Origin: Palleronia marisminoris
Lineage (GTDB): Bacteria; Pseudomonadota; Alphaproteobacteria; Rhodobacterales; Rhodobacteraceae
Length of the DNA stretch: 64,000 nucleotides
NCBI RefSeq assembly: GCF_900172315.1
Contig: NZ_FWFV01000001.1
Span: forward strand, 558,001 to 622,000
Direction of reading: 5' to 3'
The notes beneath the pieces were generated by a model. It was not told the DNA's origin. It saw only the letters and a list, made by a program, of their open reading frames with translations, and made no database searches. A program made the translations under genes and the position numbers. Below are positions 45,249 to 55,596 of this stretch, piece after piece. Each line of letters opens with the position of its first letter. Positions within the stretch are counted from its first letter, which is position 1.

Positions 45249-46073
45249 ATGCCCATCAAGGAAATCGGCCCGGCCAGGATTCCGAACCTCGGCCTCGGCA
45301 CGTTCCAGACCGACGCCGGCAAGACCGCCGAGATCGTCGAAGCCGCCCTGAAGAACGGCTACCGCCACATCGACACCGCGCAGGCCTACGGCAACGAAAA
45401 GGAAGTCGGCGAGGGCATCCGCGCCTCGGGCGTCCCGCGCGACGAGATCTTCCTGACCACCAAGATCCTCCCCGACCGCCACGCCGCCGGCGACTTCCGC
45501 AAGGCCGCCGACGAGTCGCTGAAGACGCTCGACGTCGGCCATATCGACCTTCTGCTCCTGCACTGGCCGTCGAAATCGGTCCCGCTGACGGAAACGCTGC
45601 CGGTGCTCGACGCGCTGATCGACGACGGCAACGTACGCTTCGGCGGCGTGTCGAACTTCACGATCAAGCACCTCGAAGAGGCGAAATCGGTGATGAGCCA
45701 CCCGATCGCCGCCAACCAGGTCGAGTTCCACCCCTTCATCGACCAGCGCAACCTGATGGCCGCCCATGACGCCATGCAGATCCCGTGGGAGGCGTATTCC
45801 CCCCTCGCCCGCGGCGACGTGCTCGAGGACGAGACCCTGAAGGACATCGCGGCAAAGCACGACGCGAACCCCGCGCAGATCTCGGTGGCGTGGATTCTCG
45901 CCAAGGGCGGTGTCGCGATCCCCAAGACGGCCAATCCCGACCGGCTGGCGGACAACCTCGCCTCGGCCGAGATTTCGCTGTCGGACGACGAGATCGCCCG
46001 CATCGACGGGCTGCGGCGCGCCGATGGCCGCCTGATCTCGCCCGACAGCATGGCGCCCGACTGGGACGACTGA
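45249..46073 (+). CDS. Aldo/keto reductase
   Basis: A 274-residue NADPH-dependent reductase of the 2,5-diketogluconate reductase-like group. The catalytic tetrad is visible: Asp in HIDTAQAYGNE near residue 42 with the Tyr of the same motif, Lys in LTTKILPDRH near 72 and His in LLLHWPSKSVP near 103. The cofactor-binding end AIPKTANPDRLADNLAS near 222 is typical. The substrate is unknown; the group reduces small carbonyls such as methylglyoxal. It is preceded by the ribosome-site hairpin and is co-directional with putR, 63 bases away. Confidence 0.92.
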   Translation: MPIKEIGPARIPNLGLGTFQTDAGKTAEIVEAALKNGYRHIDTAQAYGNEKEVGEGIRASGVPRDEIFLTTKILPDRHAAGDFRKAADESLKTLDVGHIDLLLLHWPSKSVPLTETLPVLDALIDDGNVRFGGVSNFTIKHLEEAKSVMSHPIAANQVEFHPFIDQRNLMAAHDAMQIPWEAYSPLARGDVLEDETLKDIAAKHDANPAQISVAWILAKGGVAIPKTANPDRLADNLASAEISLSDDEIARIDGLRRADGRLISPDSMAPDWDD

Positions 46074-46148
46074 CCGCGCAGGACGCCGCGTCGGGGTTGG
46101 CGTCCTCCCGATCCGCCCGCTAGATGGCGGGCAACGAGGGAGGACGCC

Positions 46149-47072
46149 ATGCCGCAACCATTCGACAATCTCCGCATTCCCGCCATCGCGGCCCCGATGT
46201 TCCTGACGTCGGGGCCCGACCTCGTGGTGGAATGCTGCCGCTCGGGGGTTCTGGGCACCTTCCCCGCGCTGAACCAGCGCACGACCGAGGGCTTCGGCGA
46301 CTGGCTGACCCAGATCGAGGAACGCCTGAGCGAGGTCGAAAACCCGGCCCCCTACGGCGTCAACATCATCGTCCACGGCTCGAACAGCCGCGTCCGCCCC
46401 GATCTCGAACTGTGCGTGAAGCACAAGGTGCCGCTGGTCATCACCTCGCTCGGCGCGGTGAAGGAGGTCGTTGACGCAGTCCATTCCTACGGCGGCAAGG
46501 TGTTCCACGATGTCATCAAGACCCGCCACGCCGAGAAGGCCGTCGAGGCCGGCGTCGACGGGTTGATCGCCGTCTGCGCGGGCGCGGGCGGGCATGGCGG
46601 CACCCTGTCGCCCTTCGGCTTCATCCCCGAGATCCGCTCGTTCTTCGACGGCACCATCGTGCTGTCGGGCTCGATCTCGACCGGAGCGCAGATCGCGGCG
46701 GCGCGCGCCATGGGGGCAGATCTCGCCTACCTGGGCACCCGCTTCATCGCGACGCAGGAAAGCATGGTGAGCCAGGCGAACAAGGAGATGGTCGTCGGCT
46801 CGAAAACCACCGACATCGTCTACACGCCCAAGATTTCGGGCGTGAACGCGAACTTCATGCGCGGCTCGATCGTGGCGGCGGGGCTCGACCCAAACGACCT
46901 GCCCGACCACGGCCCGATGAACATGGAAAACGAAGCGCGCGCCTGGAAGAACATCTGGTCCGCGGGCCACGGCGTCGCCGGCATCGACGACATCCCCCCT
47001 GCCGCCGAGCTGTGCGAACGCCTCGTGCAGGAATACCGCGACGCCTGCGCCATGCTCGCCCGCGACGCCTGA
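46149..47072 (+). CDS. Nitronate monooxygenase family protein
   Basis: A 307-residue FMN-dependent TIM-barrel protein of the 2-nitropropane dioxygenase family. The start has [20 protein letters not shown], then [20 protein letters not shown] near residue 118, [16 protein letters not shown] near 150 and [20 protein letters not shown] near 177 (phosphate-binding loop). The family oxidises alkyl nitronates; many members are called nitronate monooxygenase without test, so the assignment is by family. ATG at 46149 follows GGGAGGACGCC. No partner gene is obvious. Confidence 0.88.
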   Translation: MPQPFDNLRIPAIAAPMFLTSGPDLVVECCRSGVLGTFPALNQRTTEGFGDWLTQIEERLSEVENPAPYGVNIIVHGSNSRVRPDLELCVKHKVPLVITSLGAVKEVVDAVHSYGGKVFHDVIKTRHAEKAVEAGVDGLIAVCAGAGGHGGTLSPFGFIPEIRSFFDGTIVLSGSISTGAQIAAARAMGADLAYLGTRFIATQESMVSQANKEMVVGSKTTDIVYTPKISGVNANFMRGSIVAAGLDPNDLPDHGPMNMENEARAWKNIWSAGHGVAGIDDIPPAAELCERLVQEYRDACAMLARDA

Positions 47073-47145
47073 CCCGCTGAAGGCGGCTTTCCCTCGCCCG
47101 GATCTGGCGTTATCCACCTCGCGACCCGAGACCGAGGACGATCCC

Positions 47146-50100
47146 ATGCCCATGGAGAAGAACTTCGACGCCTCCAGCGCCGAATCCCGCATCTACGAAC
47201 TTTGGGAGCGCGAGGGCTGCTTCGCCGCCGGTGCGAACGCAAAGCCCGGCGCCGAGACGTTCTCGATCATGATCCCGCCGCCGAACGTGACGGGCTCGCT
47301 CCACATGGGCCACGCGTTCAACAACACGCTCCAGGACATCCTGATGCGGTGGAAGCGGATGCAGGGCTTCGACACGCTCTGGCAGCCCGGCACCGACCAC
47401 GCCGGCATCGCCACCCAGATGGTGACCGAGCGCGAGATGGCCGCGAACGGCGAACCCACCCGTACCGAGATGGGGCGCGAGGCGTTCCTGGATCGCGTCT
47501 GGCAGCAGAAGGCCAAGTCGCGCGGCACGATCATCGGGCAGCTCAAGCGTCTCGGCGCCTCGGCCGACTGGTCGCGCGAGGCCTTCACCATGGGCGGCGC
47601 CCCCGGCGACCCCGATGCGCGCGCGGGCCAGCAGGATTTCCACGCGGCCGTCATCAAGACGTTCGTCGAGTTCTACAACAAGGGCATCATCTATCGCGGC
47701 AAGCGGCTGGTGAACTGGGACCCGCATTTCGAGACGGCGATCTCGGATCTCGAGGTCGAGAATATCGACCAGCAGGGCCACATGTGGCACTTCAAGTATC
47801 CGCTGGCTGGCGGCGCGACCTACACCTATGTCGAGAAGGACGAGGACGGGAACACCCTCTTCGAAGAGGTCCGCGACTACATCGCGATCGCCACGACCCG
47901 GCCAGAGACCATGCTGGGCGACGGCGCCGTCGCAGTTCATCCATCGGATGAACGTTACGCGTCAATCGTCGGAAAACTATGTGAAATCCCGGTCGGTCCG
48001 AAGGAAAGCCGCCGCCTGATCCCGATCATCACCGACGAGTATCCCGACCCCACCTTCGGCTCGGGCGCGGTCAAGATCACCGGCGCGCACGATTTCAATG
48101 ACTACGGCGTAGCAACCCGCAACGGCATCCCGCTCTATGCGCTGATGGACACCCGCGCCCGGATGCGCAGCGACGGCCTGCCCTACGCCGAGGCTGCCGA
48201 AATGGCCGGCGAGATCGCCCGCGGCGAGGCCGAGGCGCCCGACGACGCCACCCAGATCAACCTCGTTCCCGACGCCTATCGCGGGCTCGACCGGTTCGAG
48301 GCGCGCGCGAAGGTCGTCGAAGAGATCACGGCCGAGGGGCTCGCCGTCATGGTCCTCTCGACCGACCCGCGCCTCGGGAAAGCGGCGGCGAAACCCCCGG
48401 TCGAGACCGAGGAAGGCAGCGAGATCCGCAGCGACGCCCTCGTCCCGCTGGTCGAGGAAAAGCTCATTACCCAGCCCTTCGGCGACCGCTCGAAGGTGGT
48501 GATCGAGCCGATGCTGACCGACCAATGGTTCGTCGACGCCGCCCGGATCGTCGGCCCCGCCATCGACGCCGTCCGCACCGGCCAGCAGCGCGCCCCGGGC
48601 TCGACCGAAGGCACCCGCATCCTTCCCGAGCGCGACGCCAAGGTCTATTTCCACTGGCTCGAGAATATCGAGCCGTGGTGCATCTCGCGCCAGCTCTGGT
48701 GGGGCCACCGGGTGCCGGTGTGGTACGGCCTCGACCTGCACACTTCGAGCTTCCATGACGACGAGGGCAACGACGCGCTGGACGAGGTCGAGCTGCTGTC
48801 GCTTCTGACCAAGGACCACCTCGTCCATTCCGGCGCGCGCCACCACTCGGCCGCCGCCTTCGCTGGCGTGGTCGAGCCCTTCCGCGACGACCTTGCCAGC
48901 CTGCCCCACCCGCTGAACACCGCCCGCGTGGTCGAAGTCGAAGACCGCCATGAAGCCGCCCACGCGCTGGCGACCTCGCTGGCCGAATACAACGTCACGC
49001 AGGACTCGACGAAGCTGGTCTATCCCGTCTGGCGCGACCCGGACGTCCTCGACACGTGGTTCTCGTCCGGCCTCTGGCCGCTCGGCACTCTCGGCTGGAC
49101 CGGCGACCCGCAGATCGACGCACAGAACGAGGCGTTGCAGAAGTATTTCCCCACCTCGGTCCTTGTGACCGGGTTCGACATCATCTTCTTCTGGGTCGCC
49201 CGGATGATGATGATGCAATACGCGATGGTGGACGAAAAGCCGTTCCACACCGTCTACGTCCACGCCCTCGTCCGCGACGAGAAGGGGCGCAAGATGTCGA
49301 AATCGCTCGGCAACGTCATCGACCCGCTGACGCTGAGCGACGAATACGGCACCGACGCGGTGCGCTTCACGCTCGCCTCGATGGCCGCCATGGGGCGCGA
49401 CCTGAAGCTGTCGAAGGACCGCGTCGCGGGGTACCGCAACTTCGGCACCAAGCTCTGGAACGCCTTCCGCTTTGCCGAGATGAACGGGGTCCGGCACGGT
49501 GCGTACAAGACGCACACGGACCTCTTGCGCGATCACGGCGCCCAAACGACCAACCGCTGGATCCTGGGCGAGCTTGGCCGCACCCGCGACGCGGTGCAGG
49601 AGGCGCTGGACGACTACCGCTTCAACGACGCGGCGAATACGCTCTACGCCTTCGTCTGGGGCCGGGTCTGCGACTGGTATGTCGAGCTGGCGAAACCCCT
49701 CTTCGACGGCGACGCCGCCGAGGAAACCCGCGCGACGATGGGCTTCGTCCTTGACCAGTGCCTCGTCCTGCTGCACCCCTTCATGCCCTTCGTCACCGAA
49801 GAACTGTGGGGCCAGGCCGAGCGCGACACGCGCCTCGTCCACGCCGACTGGCCCGGCTATACGGCCGCCGACCTGATCGACGAGGCGGCCGACCGCGAGA
49901 TGTCCTGGGTCATCGGCCTGATCGAGCAGATCCGCTCGGTCCGGGGCGAGATGAACGTGCCGGCGTCCCTGAAGGCGCCGCTTTTGCTGGTCGAACTGGA
50001 CAACGCGGGCCGCACCGCGTTCGAGCGCAACCGCGCGCTGATCGAACGCCTGGCCCGTCTTGGCGACATCAGCGAAGGGGCCGCACCGAAGGGGGCGATG

Positions 50101-50358
50101 ATCCTTCCCGTTCAGGGTGGTTCGTTCGCGATGCCCCTGGCCGACATCATCGACGTCGAGGCCGAGAAGGCCCGGATCGAGAAGGCGCTCGGGAAGCTGG
50201 ACAAGGATATCAAGGGTCTGGAGGGGCGACTGAAGAATCCCAAGTTCCGCGAAAGTGCCCCCGAGGATGTCGTGGCCGAGACAGAGACGCTGGTGACCGA
50301 GAAATCCGCCGACCGCGCGCGTCTGGCGGCCGCGCAGGAGCGTCTCGCCGAGATATGA
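47146..50358 (+). CDS. valS: Valyl-tRNA synthetase
   Basis: Charges tRNA-Val; the tRNA-Val gene at 5499 is its substrate. At 1070 residues it is longer than the E. coli enzyme (951). The HIGH motif is HMGH at residues 53-56 within [15 protein letters not shown], the KMSKS loop is [10 protein letters not shown] at 714-723 and the C-terminal coiled coil ([14 protein letters not shown]-like [18 protein letters not shown]) is present. The extra length includes a stretch of about 104 residues between WYG at 526-528 and DVLDTW at 633, where the E. coli protein has roughly 35. Its stop overlaps the next start as ATGA. Confidence 0.96.
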   Translation: MPMEKNFDASSAESRIYELWEREGCFAAGANAKPGAETFSIMIPPPNVTGSLHMGHAFNNTLQDILMRWKRMQGFDTLWQPGTDHAGIATQMVTEREMAANGEPTRTEMGREAFLDRVWQQKAKSRGTIIGQLKRLGASADWSREAFTMGGAPGDPDARAGQQDFHAAVIKTFVEFYNKGIIYRGKRLVNWDPHFETAISDLEVENIDQQGHMWHFKYPLAGGATYTYVEKDEDGNTLFEEVRDYIAIATTRPETMLGDGAVAVHPSDERYASIVGKLCEIPVGPKESRRLIPIITDEYPDPTFGSGAVKITGAHDFNDYGVATRNGIPLYALMDTRARMRSDGLPYAEAAEMAGEIARGEAEAPDDATQINLVPDAYRGLDRFEARAKVVEEITAEGLAVMVLSTDPRLGKAAAKPPVETEEGSEIRSDALVPLVEEKLITQPFGDRSKVVIEPMLTDQWFVDAARIVGPAIDAVRTGQQRAPGSTEGTRILPERDAKVYFHWLENIEPWCISRQLWWGHRVPVWYGLDLHTSSFHDDEGNDALDEVELLSLLTKDHLVHSGARHHSAAAFAGVVEPFRDDLASLPHPLNTARVVEVEDRHEAAHALATSLAEYNVTQDSTKLVYPVWRDPDVLDTWFSSGLWPLGTLGWTGDPQIDAQNEALQKYFPTSVLVTGFDIIFFWVARMMMMQYAMVDEKPFHTVYVHALVRDEKGRKMSKSLGNVIDPLTLSDEYGTDAVRFTLASMAAMGRDLKLSKDRVAGYRNFGTKLWNAFRFAEMNGVRHGAYKTHTDLLRDHGAQTTNRWILGELGRTRDAVQEALDDYRFNDAANTLYAFVWGRVCDWYVELAKPLFDGDAAEETRATMGFVLDQCLVLLHPFMPFVTEELWGQAERDTRLVHADWPGYTAADLIDEAADREMSWVIGLIEQIRSVRGEMNVPASLKAPLLLVELDNAGRTAFERNRALIERLARLGDISEGAAPKGAMILPVQGGSFAMPLADIIDVEAEKARIEKALGKLDKDIKGLEGRLKNPKFRESAPEDVVAETETLVTEKSADRARLAAAQERLAEI

Positions 50359-51473
50359 CCGACCCGCGCCTGACCCCGCTTGCGGCCTCCCTCCCCGCCA
50401 CGGTGCCGTTCGTCGGCCCCGAGACGCAGGAAAGGGCCGCCGGCGCGGCGTTCCGGGCGCGGCTCGGCGCCAACGAAAGCGTCTTCGGCCCCTCGCCAAC
50501 GGCAATCGAGGCGATGCAGCGCGCCGCGGCCGAGGCGTGGATGTATCCCGATCCCGAAAGCCACGACCTGCGGCAGGCGCTGGCCGCCCATGTGGGCGTG
50601 GGCGCGGAGAACATCGTGATCGGCGCCGGGATCGACGGGCTGCTGGGCTCGCTCGTCCGGCTGACGGTCGCGGCGGGCGATCCGGTGGTGACGAGCGACG
50701 GCGCCTACCCGACCTTCAACTACCATGTCACGGGCTATGGCGGCCGCCTGCACCGCGTCCCCTACCGCGACGATCACGAGGACCCCGACGCCCTGATCGA
50801 AGCCGCGCGCGAGACGGGCGCGCGGCTCATCTACCTGTCGAACCCCGACAACCCGATGGGCACCTGGCACCAAGCCGAGCGTATCGCGCGAATGATCGAG
50901 GACCTGCCCGATGGGTGCCTCCTGATCCTCGACGAGGCGTATCTGGAGTGCTCGGACGCCGACACCAGCCCCCGGATCAACACGTCAGACCCGCGCGTGA
51001 TCCGGATGCGGACGTTCTCGAAGGCCTACGGGCTGGCCGGGTGCCGCGTGGGCTACGCCATCGGCGACGAGGCCCTGATCGGCGCGTTCGGCCGGGTGCG
51101 CAACCATTTCGGGCTCAGCCGGGTCAGCCAGGCGGGGGCGCTCGCCGCGCTGTCGGATGAGCCTTACCTGCGCGAGGTGCAGGCGAAGATCGCCACCGCC
51201 CGCGACCGCATCGCCGGGATCGGCGCCGAGAACGGCCTGACCGCCCTGCCCTCGGCCACGAACTTCGTCGCGCTCGACCTCGGCGGAGACGGAGCGCGGA
51301 CCCGCGCCGTGCTGGACGCGCTGACGAAGGCGCGGGTGTTCACGCGGATGCCCGGCGTCGCGCCGCTGGATCGCTGTCTTCGGGTGTCCTGCGGAACGCC
51401 GGCCGATCTGGACATCCTCGCAGAGGCGTTACCGCAGGCGCTGAACCAGGGGCGCATATCGGGTTTGACGTGA
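50355..51473 (+). CDS. HisC-like pyridoxal-phosphate aminotransferase
   Basis: A 372-residue class I/II (fold type I) aminotransferase close to histidinol-phosphate aminotransferase. The start [18 protein letters not shown], the [18 protein letters not shown] segment, [16 protein letters not shown] near residue 95, [13 protein letters not shown] near 160 and the PLP-lysine in [14 protein letters not shown] near 222 are as expected. Roseobacters often carry several HisC paralogues, some serving aromatic or other amino acids, so a biosynthetic role is not assumed. It is translationally coupled to valS, an unusual pairing. Confidence 0.87.
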   Translation: MTDPRLTPLAASLPATVPFVGPETQERAAGAAFRARLGANESVFGPSPTAIEAMQRAAAEAWMYPDPESHDLRQALAAHVGVGAENIVIGAGIDGLLGSLVRLTVAAGDPVVTSDGAYPTFNYHVTGYGGRLHRVPYRDDHEDPDALIEAARETGARLIYLSNPDNPMGTWHQAERIARMIEDLPDGCLLILDEAYLECSDADTSPRINTSDPRVIRMRTFSKAYGLAGCRVGYAIGDEALIGAFGRVRNHFGLSRVSQAGALAALSDEPYLREVQAKIATARDRIAGIGAENGLTALPSATNFVALDLGGDGARTRAVLDALTKARVFTRMPGVAPLDRCLRVSCGTPADLDILAEALPQALNQGRISGLT

Positions 51474-51504
51474 CAACGCGCGCGCCGCGCACGAGATTAC
51501 GCCC

Positions 51505-51678
51505 ATGGACCGACAACCCGCCCCCGACTTCACGATCGCCTTCCTGGTCTCGCTCGCGCCACTGATCTTCATCGCGCTGGTGGCCGTGTGGGTTGCGTCC
51601 GGGCTTCTCGGGGCGTTCGGCGTGTCCTACGTCGCCGACAAGGGCATCACGCGGCTCGGCCGCCGACCCGACGCCTAG
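51505..51678 (+). CDS. 57-residue single-pass membrane micro-protein
   Basis: Begins MDRQPAPDFTIAFLVSLAPL and has one strong hydrophobic stretch at residues 10-32 (TIAFLVSLAPLIFIALVAVW), then a short basic C terminus (DKGITRLGRRPDA) that should stay inside. No clear ribosome-binding site is visible before ATG 51505, but the frame is clean and its stop shares the CTAG tetramer with the convergent acetyltransferase gene, which argues it is real. No family recognised; many roseobacter genomes have such conserved micro-proteins. Confidence 0.6.
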   Translation: MDRQPAPDFTIAFLVSLAPLIFIALVAVWVASGLLGAFGVSYVADKGITRLGRRPDA

Positions 51679-52184
51679 CCCGTCGTGCCCGGCCCCAGCG
51701 GGCGCTGCATCAGGACCGAATCAACCCAGCGCCCGAACTTGAACCCCACCGCCTCGAGCGTGCCGACATGGCGGAATCCCATCGCGACATGCAGGCCGAT
51801 GGACGCGACATTCTCGCGATCGCCGATCACCGCGATCATCTGCCGCCAGCCGCCCGCTTCGCAGCGGGCGATCAGCCCGGCCAGCAGCGCGCGCGCGACG
51901 CCACCGCCCCGTGCCGCAGCATCCACGTAGACGGAGCATTCGACCGTGTGGCGATAGGCCGGACGCGGGCGATATGGGCCGGCATAGGCGTAGCCCACGA
52001 CGCGGCCGTCCCGCTCGGCCACCAGCCACGGCAGGCCCTGCGCGACGACGGCCTGGCGCCGCGCCTCGAGCGTAGGCGCGTCGGGCGGCACTTCCTCGAA
52101 ACTGGCGAGACCGTGCAGCACCTCGACGGCATAGATCGCCTGAACGGCCGGCATGTCGGCCAGCCGCGCATCGCGGACGATCAT
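51675..52184 (-). CDS. GNAT family N-acetyltransferase (phosphinothricin acetyltransferase-like)
   Basis: A 169-residue acetyltransferase with the PAT-like layout: IVRDARLADMPAVQAIYAVE at the start, HGLASFEEVPPDAPTLEARR near 32, GRVVGYAYAGPYRPRPAYRH near 68, CSVYVDAAARGGGVARALL near 92 (acetyl-CoA loop) and NVASIGLHVAMGFRHVGTL near 128. Relatives (PAT, MnaT/YncA) acetylate methionine sulfone, phosphinothricin or other amines. It begins inside the stop of the class V aminotransferase gene as ATGA, so an amino-acid-related substrate made by that enzyme is possible. Confidence 0.87.
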   Translation of the reverse strand: MIVRDARLADMPAVQAIYAVEVLHGLASFEEVPPDAPTLEARRQAVVAQGLPWLVAERDGRVVGYAYAGPYRPRPAYRHTVECSVYVDAAARGGGVARALLAGLIARCEAGGWRQMIAVIGDRENVASIGLHVAMGFRHVGTLEAVGFKFGRWVDSVLMQRPLGPGTTG

Positions 52185-53377
52185 CCCGCGGCACATACCT
52201 CTGCCGCGACCTGCACGGCGGCGTTGCCGTGGGGAATGTCGCAGGCGGTCAGGCCCGCCTCGATCACCGCAAGCGTGCCCAGCACCATATGCGCGTTCAC
52301 GTGGCCCATGTGGCCGATGCGGAACCAGCCGCCCGCGTCCGGGCTGCCGGGTTCGGCCATGCCGATCCCGAGGCCCAGCGTCACGCCGGCCTGCGCATGG
52401 GTCCAGGCGCGCAGGCGCTCGGCCCGGTCCTGTCCGAGGTAAAGGCATGTCACCGCGTTGCTGCGCGCGCCCTCCGGAGCGTTCATCCGCAGCGGACCGC
52501 CCTCGCCCCAGCGGATGCAGGCGGCGCGCACGGCGTCGGCGAGGACGGCGTGGCGATGCCAGACAGCCTCGATCCCCTCCTCGACGATGAGGTCGAGCGC
52601 GGCGCGCAGGGCGAAAAGGTGGTGCGTCGGCGCGGTGCCCCCGAAGCGATGGTAGAACATCTGCGGGTCAAGCCGCGGCGCCCAGTCCCAATAGGGGCTG
52701 ACCGCGTCGCCAAGCCGGCGCCGCACCGCCCGCGCCTTGTCGTTCACCCACAGGAACCCGATCCCCGGCGGGGTCATCAGCCCCTTCTGGCTGGCCGCCA
52801 GCAGGACGTCGACGCCCCACGCGTCCATCTCGAACCGGTCGCAGGCGAGCGAGGCGATCGTGTCGGCCATCAGAAGCGCCGGGTGCCCCTCTTCATCCAG
52901 AACGCGACGCAGCGCGGCGATGTCCGAGCGCACGCCCGTCGCCGTATCCACGTGCACGGCCAGCACCGCGCGGATCTTGTGGTCGGCATCGGCGCGCAGG
53001 GCCTCGCGCACACGCTCGGGGTCAACCGGGCTGGCGAGGCCGAAATCGATCATCCGCACCTCGGCGCCCAGGCGGCGGGCATTCTCGGCCCAGCCATGGC
53101 CGAAGCGCCCGGTGATCGGGACCAGCACCGCGTCGCCGGGGGAAAGGACGTTGGCCAGCGCCGCCTCCCACAAGCCATGGCCGTTCGAGATGTAGATCGC
53201 CACCGGCGCGGCGGTCCGCGCGACGGCGGACAGGTCACGCCCGCAGGCCAGCGTCAGGTCGACGATCTCGCCCTCGTAGATGTTGACGGATCCCCGGCTC
53301 ATGGCACGGATGACGCTCTCGGGCGGGACCGAGGGGCCGGGGATGGCGATGTAGGGGCGACCGTTGGCGAGACTCAT
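52181..53377 (-). CDS. Class V aminotransferase (alanine-glyoxylate / pyridoxamine-pyruvate type)
   Basis: A 398-residue fold type I aminotransferase of class V. The PLP lysine is in AASQKGLMTPPGIG near residue 190, the cofactor aspartate in ALLMADTIASLACDRF near 162, and the start GRPYIAIPGPSVPPESV with NIYEGEIVDL and YISNGHGLWEAALAN near 62 match the serine/alanine-glyoxylate family. The SPYWDW and FYHRFGGTAPTHHLFAL stretches near 225-250 are what I associate with pyridoxamine-pyruvate aminotransferase-like members. ATG at 53377 is chosen; the open frame up to 53548 runs into the ygfZ promoter. It is coupled to the acetyltransferase gene. Confidence 0.85.
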   Translation of the reverse strand: MSLANGRPYIAIPGPSVPPESVIRAMSRGSVNIYEGEIVDLTLACGRDLSAVARTAAPVAIYISNGHGLWEAALANVLSPGDAVLVPITGRFGHGWAENARRLGAEVRMIDFGLASPVDPERVREALRADADHKIRAVLAVHVDTATGVRSDIAALRRVLDEEGHPALLMADTIASLACDRFEMDAWGVDVLLAASQKGLMTPPGIGFLWVNDKARAVRRRLGDAVSPYWDWAPRLDPQMFYHRFGGTAPTHHLFALRAALDLIVEEGIEAVWHRHAVLADAVRAACIRWGEGGPLRMNAPEGARSNAVTCLYLGQDRAERLRAWTHAQAGVTLGLGIGMAEPGSPDAGGWFRIGHMGHVNAHMVLGTLAVIEAGLTACDIPHGNAAVQVAAEVCAAG

Positions 53378-53471
53378 GTGCGAGGCGTAGGCCCGCCTCG
53401 CAAGACCGTCAATCCTTGACCTGACGCCCTTCCGGGCCGACCTGTTGCGCACCCATGAACGGAGCCGATCC

Positions 53472-54203
53472 ATGTCCCGCCGCGTCATCTCGATCACCGG
53501 AGCCGAGCGCACCGACTTCCTGCAGGACCTCGTGACCAACGACGTCACCAGGCCCGACCGGCTGAGCTACGCGGCGCTGCTGACGCCGCAGGGGAAGTAC
53601 CTGTTCGACTTCTTCGTCGGCCATGACGGGGACGAACTTCTGATCGACGTGTCGGACGGGCTGGCCGAGGCGCTGACCCAGCGGCTGACCATGTATCGCC
53701 TGCGCCGCAAGATCGGGGTCGAACTGACCGACCGCGTCGTCTCACGCGGGACCGACACCCCGCCCGAGGGCGCCCTGCCCGACCCTCGCCACCCCGACCT
53801 CGGCTGGCGCCGGATCGACCGCGAGGGCGCGGATGACGGCACTGACTGGGACGCGCTGCGGGTCGCACTGACCGTGCCCGAAAGCGAGGTCGAGCTGATC
53901 CCGAACGAGAGCTTCATCCTCGAGATGGGGTTCGAGCGGCTGAACGGCGTCGACTTCCGCAAGGGCTGCTATGTCGGCCAGGAGGTGACGGCGCGCATGA
54001 AGCACAAGACCGAGTTGAAGAAGGGCCTCGTGAGCGTCGAAGTCGAGGGCGACGCCCCCGTCGGCACACCGATCACGGCCGATGGCAAGGCGGCGGGCAC
54101 GCTCTATACGCAGGCGGGCGGCCGCGGGCTGGCCTGGCTGCGCTTCGACCGCGCCGGCGAGGGTATGCAGGCGGGCGACGCACAGGTGCACTGGCGGGGC
54201 TGA
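53472..54203 (+). CDS. ygfZ: Folate-binding protein YgfZ
   Basis: A 243-residue tetrahydrofolate-binding protein of the GcvT-related YgfZ family, involved in maturation or repair of some iron-sulfur enzymes. The signature K-G-C-Y-x-G-Q-E is present as FRKGCYVGQEVTARM near residue 165, including the redox-active cysteine. The start RVISITGAERTDFLQDLVTND and AALLTPQGKYLFDFFV near 38 are typical. GGAG lies eight bases before ATG 53472. It is 23 bases before the fructosamine-kinase-family gene and may share its transcript. Confidence 0.93.
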   Translation: MSRRVISITGAERTDFLQDLVTNDVTRPDRLSYAALLTPQGKYLFDFFVGHDGDELLIDVSDGLAEALTQRLTMYRLRRKIGVELTDRVVSRGTDTPPEGALPDPRHPDLGWRRIDREGADDGTDWDALRVALTVPESEVELIPNESFILEMGFERLNGVDFRKGCYVGQEVTARMKHKTELKKGLVSVEVEGDAPVGTPITADGKAAGTLYTQAGGRGLAWLRFDRAGEGMQAGDAQVHWRG

Positions 54204-54226
54204 GGCCTTCGACCGGAGGGGCCGAT

Positions 54227-55030
54227 ATGTCCGATTTCGACCAACGCATCAGCGCCCTCGTCGGACAGCCCGTCCGCGCCAGCCGCCGGCTGTCAGGCGG
54301 CGACGTTTCGTCCGTCAGGGCGGTGACGCTGGATGACGGGCGCACGCTCGTCGCCAAGGTCGGTGGTCCGGTGAGGAACGAGGCCCGGATGCTTTCGGCC
54401 ATCGCCGCCGCCGGGTGCCCCGCCGCGCAGGTCATCGCCGTGGACGAGCAGTACCTGGTGATGACGATGCTTTCCGAAGGCCGCCCGAGCGAAACCGGCT
54501 GGGCCGAGGCGGGCCGCGCCATTGCCAAGCTGCATGCCGCCTCGGGCGCGCACTACGGCTGGCCCGAGGATCACGCCATCGGCGCGGCGATCCAACCCGG
54601 CGGGAAAGACGAGGACTGGCCGCGCTTCTGGGCCGAGGCCCGCCTTCTCGCCTGGCCCGAGGCGCTGACCGGTGACGTGGCAAAACGGCTCGAAACGTTG
54701 GCCGGCCGCCTGCCCGACCTGCTGCCGGCCCGCCCTCCGGCCAGCCTGCTGCATGGCGACCTTTGGACCGGCAACCTGATCTTCGACGGCGGCTTCCAGG
54801 GCCTCATCGACCCGGCGAGCTACTACGGCGACGCCGAGGTCGATCTTGCCGCCCTGACCACCTTCGGCACCCCGCCCGACAGCTTCTGGGAGAGTTACGG
54901 CCCCCTGCGCGACGGCTGGGAAGAACGGCGCCCGGTCTACCGGCTGTGGATCGCGCTTCTGCACCTGCGGCTATTCGGCGCCTCCTACCGCGGCATGGTC
55001 GAGGGATGCCTCGACCGCGCCGGGGCCTGA
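54227..55030 (+). CDS. Fructosamine kinase family protein
   Basis: A 267-residue kinase-fold protein of the FN3K/APH group. It has SGGDVSSVRAVTLDDGRTLV (nucleotide-side region) near 23, AKVGGPVRNEARML near 44, and the catalytic loop LLHGDLWTGNLIFDG near 183 followed by LIDPASYYGDAEVDLA near 198, the metal-binding D-P-x-x-x-Y-G segment typical of FN3K. Fructosamine-3-kinases phosphorylate glycated lysines so that the sugar can fall off; many bacterial relatives have not been tested. Ends three bases before the convergent efp stop. Confidence 0.88.
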   Translation: MSDFDQRISALVGQPVRASRRLSGGDVSSVRAVTLDDGRTLVAKVGGPVRNEARMLSAIAAAGCPAAQVIAVDEQYLVMTMLSEGRPSETGWAEAGRAIAKLHAASGAHYGWPEDHAIGAAIQPGGKDEDWPRFWAEARLLAWPEALTGDVAKRLETLAGRLPDLLPARPPASLLHGDLWTGNLIFDGGFQGLIDPASYYGDAEVDLAALTTFGTPPDSFWESYGPLRDGWEERRPVYRLWIALLHLRLFGASYRGMVEGCLDRAGA

Positions 55031-55032
55031 GG

Positions 55033-55596
55033 TCAGGCGCGCTCGGAATATTCCATGCTGCCGGTGTCGACGATGATGTCCTCGTCCTGCGCGATGAAGG
55101 GCGGCACCATCACCTTGATCCCATTGTCGAGGATCGCAGGCTTGAACGAGTTGGCGGCCGTCTGACCCTTCACGACCGGCTCGGTCTCGACGACCTTGCA
55201 CTGCACCTTCTGCGGCAGGGTCGCGCTCAGCGCCTCGGCGTCGTAATATTCGACCTGGATCGTCATCCCGTCCTGAAGGAAGGGACGCCGCTCGCCCAGG
55301 ATCTCGACGGGCAGTTCGATCTGCTCGAAAGTTTCGTTATCCATGAACACCAGCATCCCGTCGGATTCGTAGAGGAACTGCTGGTCCTTCTGCTCGAGCC
55401 GGACGCGTTCGACCTTGTCCGCCGAACGGAAGCGCTCGTTCAGCTTCGAACCGTTGCGCAGGTTGCGCATCTCGACCTGCGCGAAGGCGCCGCCCTTGCC
55501 GGGCTTGACGTGATCGACCTTCACGGCGACCCACAGGCCCCCGTTGTGATCCAGCACGTTACCGGGACGGATCTCGTTACCGTTAATCTTGGGCAT
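55033..55596 (-). CDS. efp: Elongation factor P
   Basis: Relieves ribosome stalling at polyproline. The 187-residue protein has the three beta-barrel domains: [20 protein letters not shown], then [18 protein letters not shown] with the modification-site lysine at residue 34 (E. coli position), and the C-terminal [16 protein letters not shown] near 142. Lysine at 34 suggests beta-lysylation by EpmA/EpmB rather than arginine rhamnosylation, but those modifying genes are not in the window. Family length is about 188. ATG at 55596 has CAAGG upstream; the leader up to 55807 is otherwise unassigned. Confidence 0.97.
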   Translation of the reverse strand: MPKINGNEIRPGNVLDHNGGLWVAVKVDHVKPGKGGAFAQVEMRNLRNGSKLNERFRSADKVERVRLEQKDQQFLYESDGMLVFMDNETFEQIELPVEILGERRPFLQDGMTIQVEYYDAEALSATLPQKVQCKVVETEPVVKGQTAANSFKPAILDNGIKVMVPPFIAQDEDIIVDTGSMEYSERA

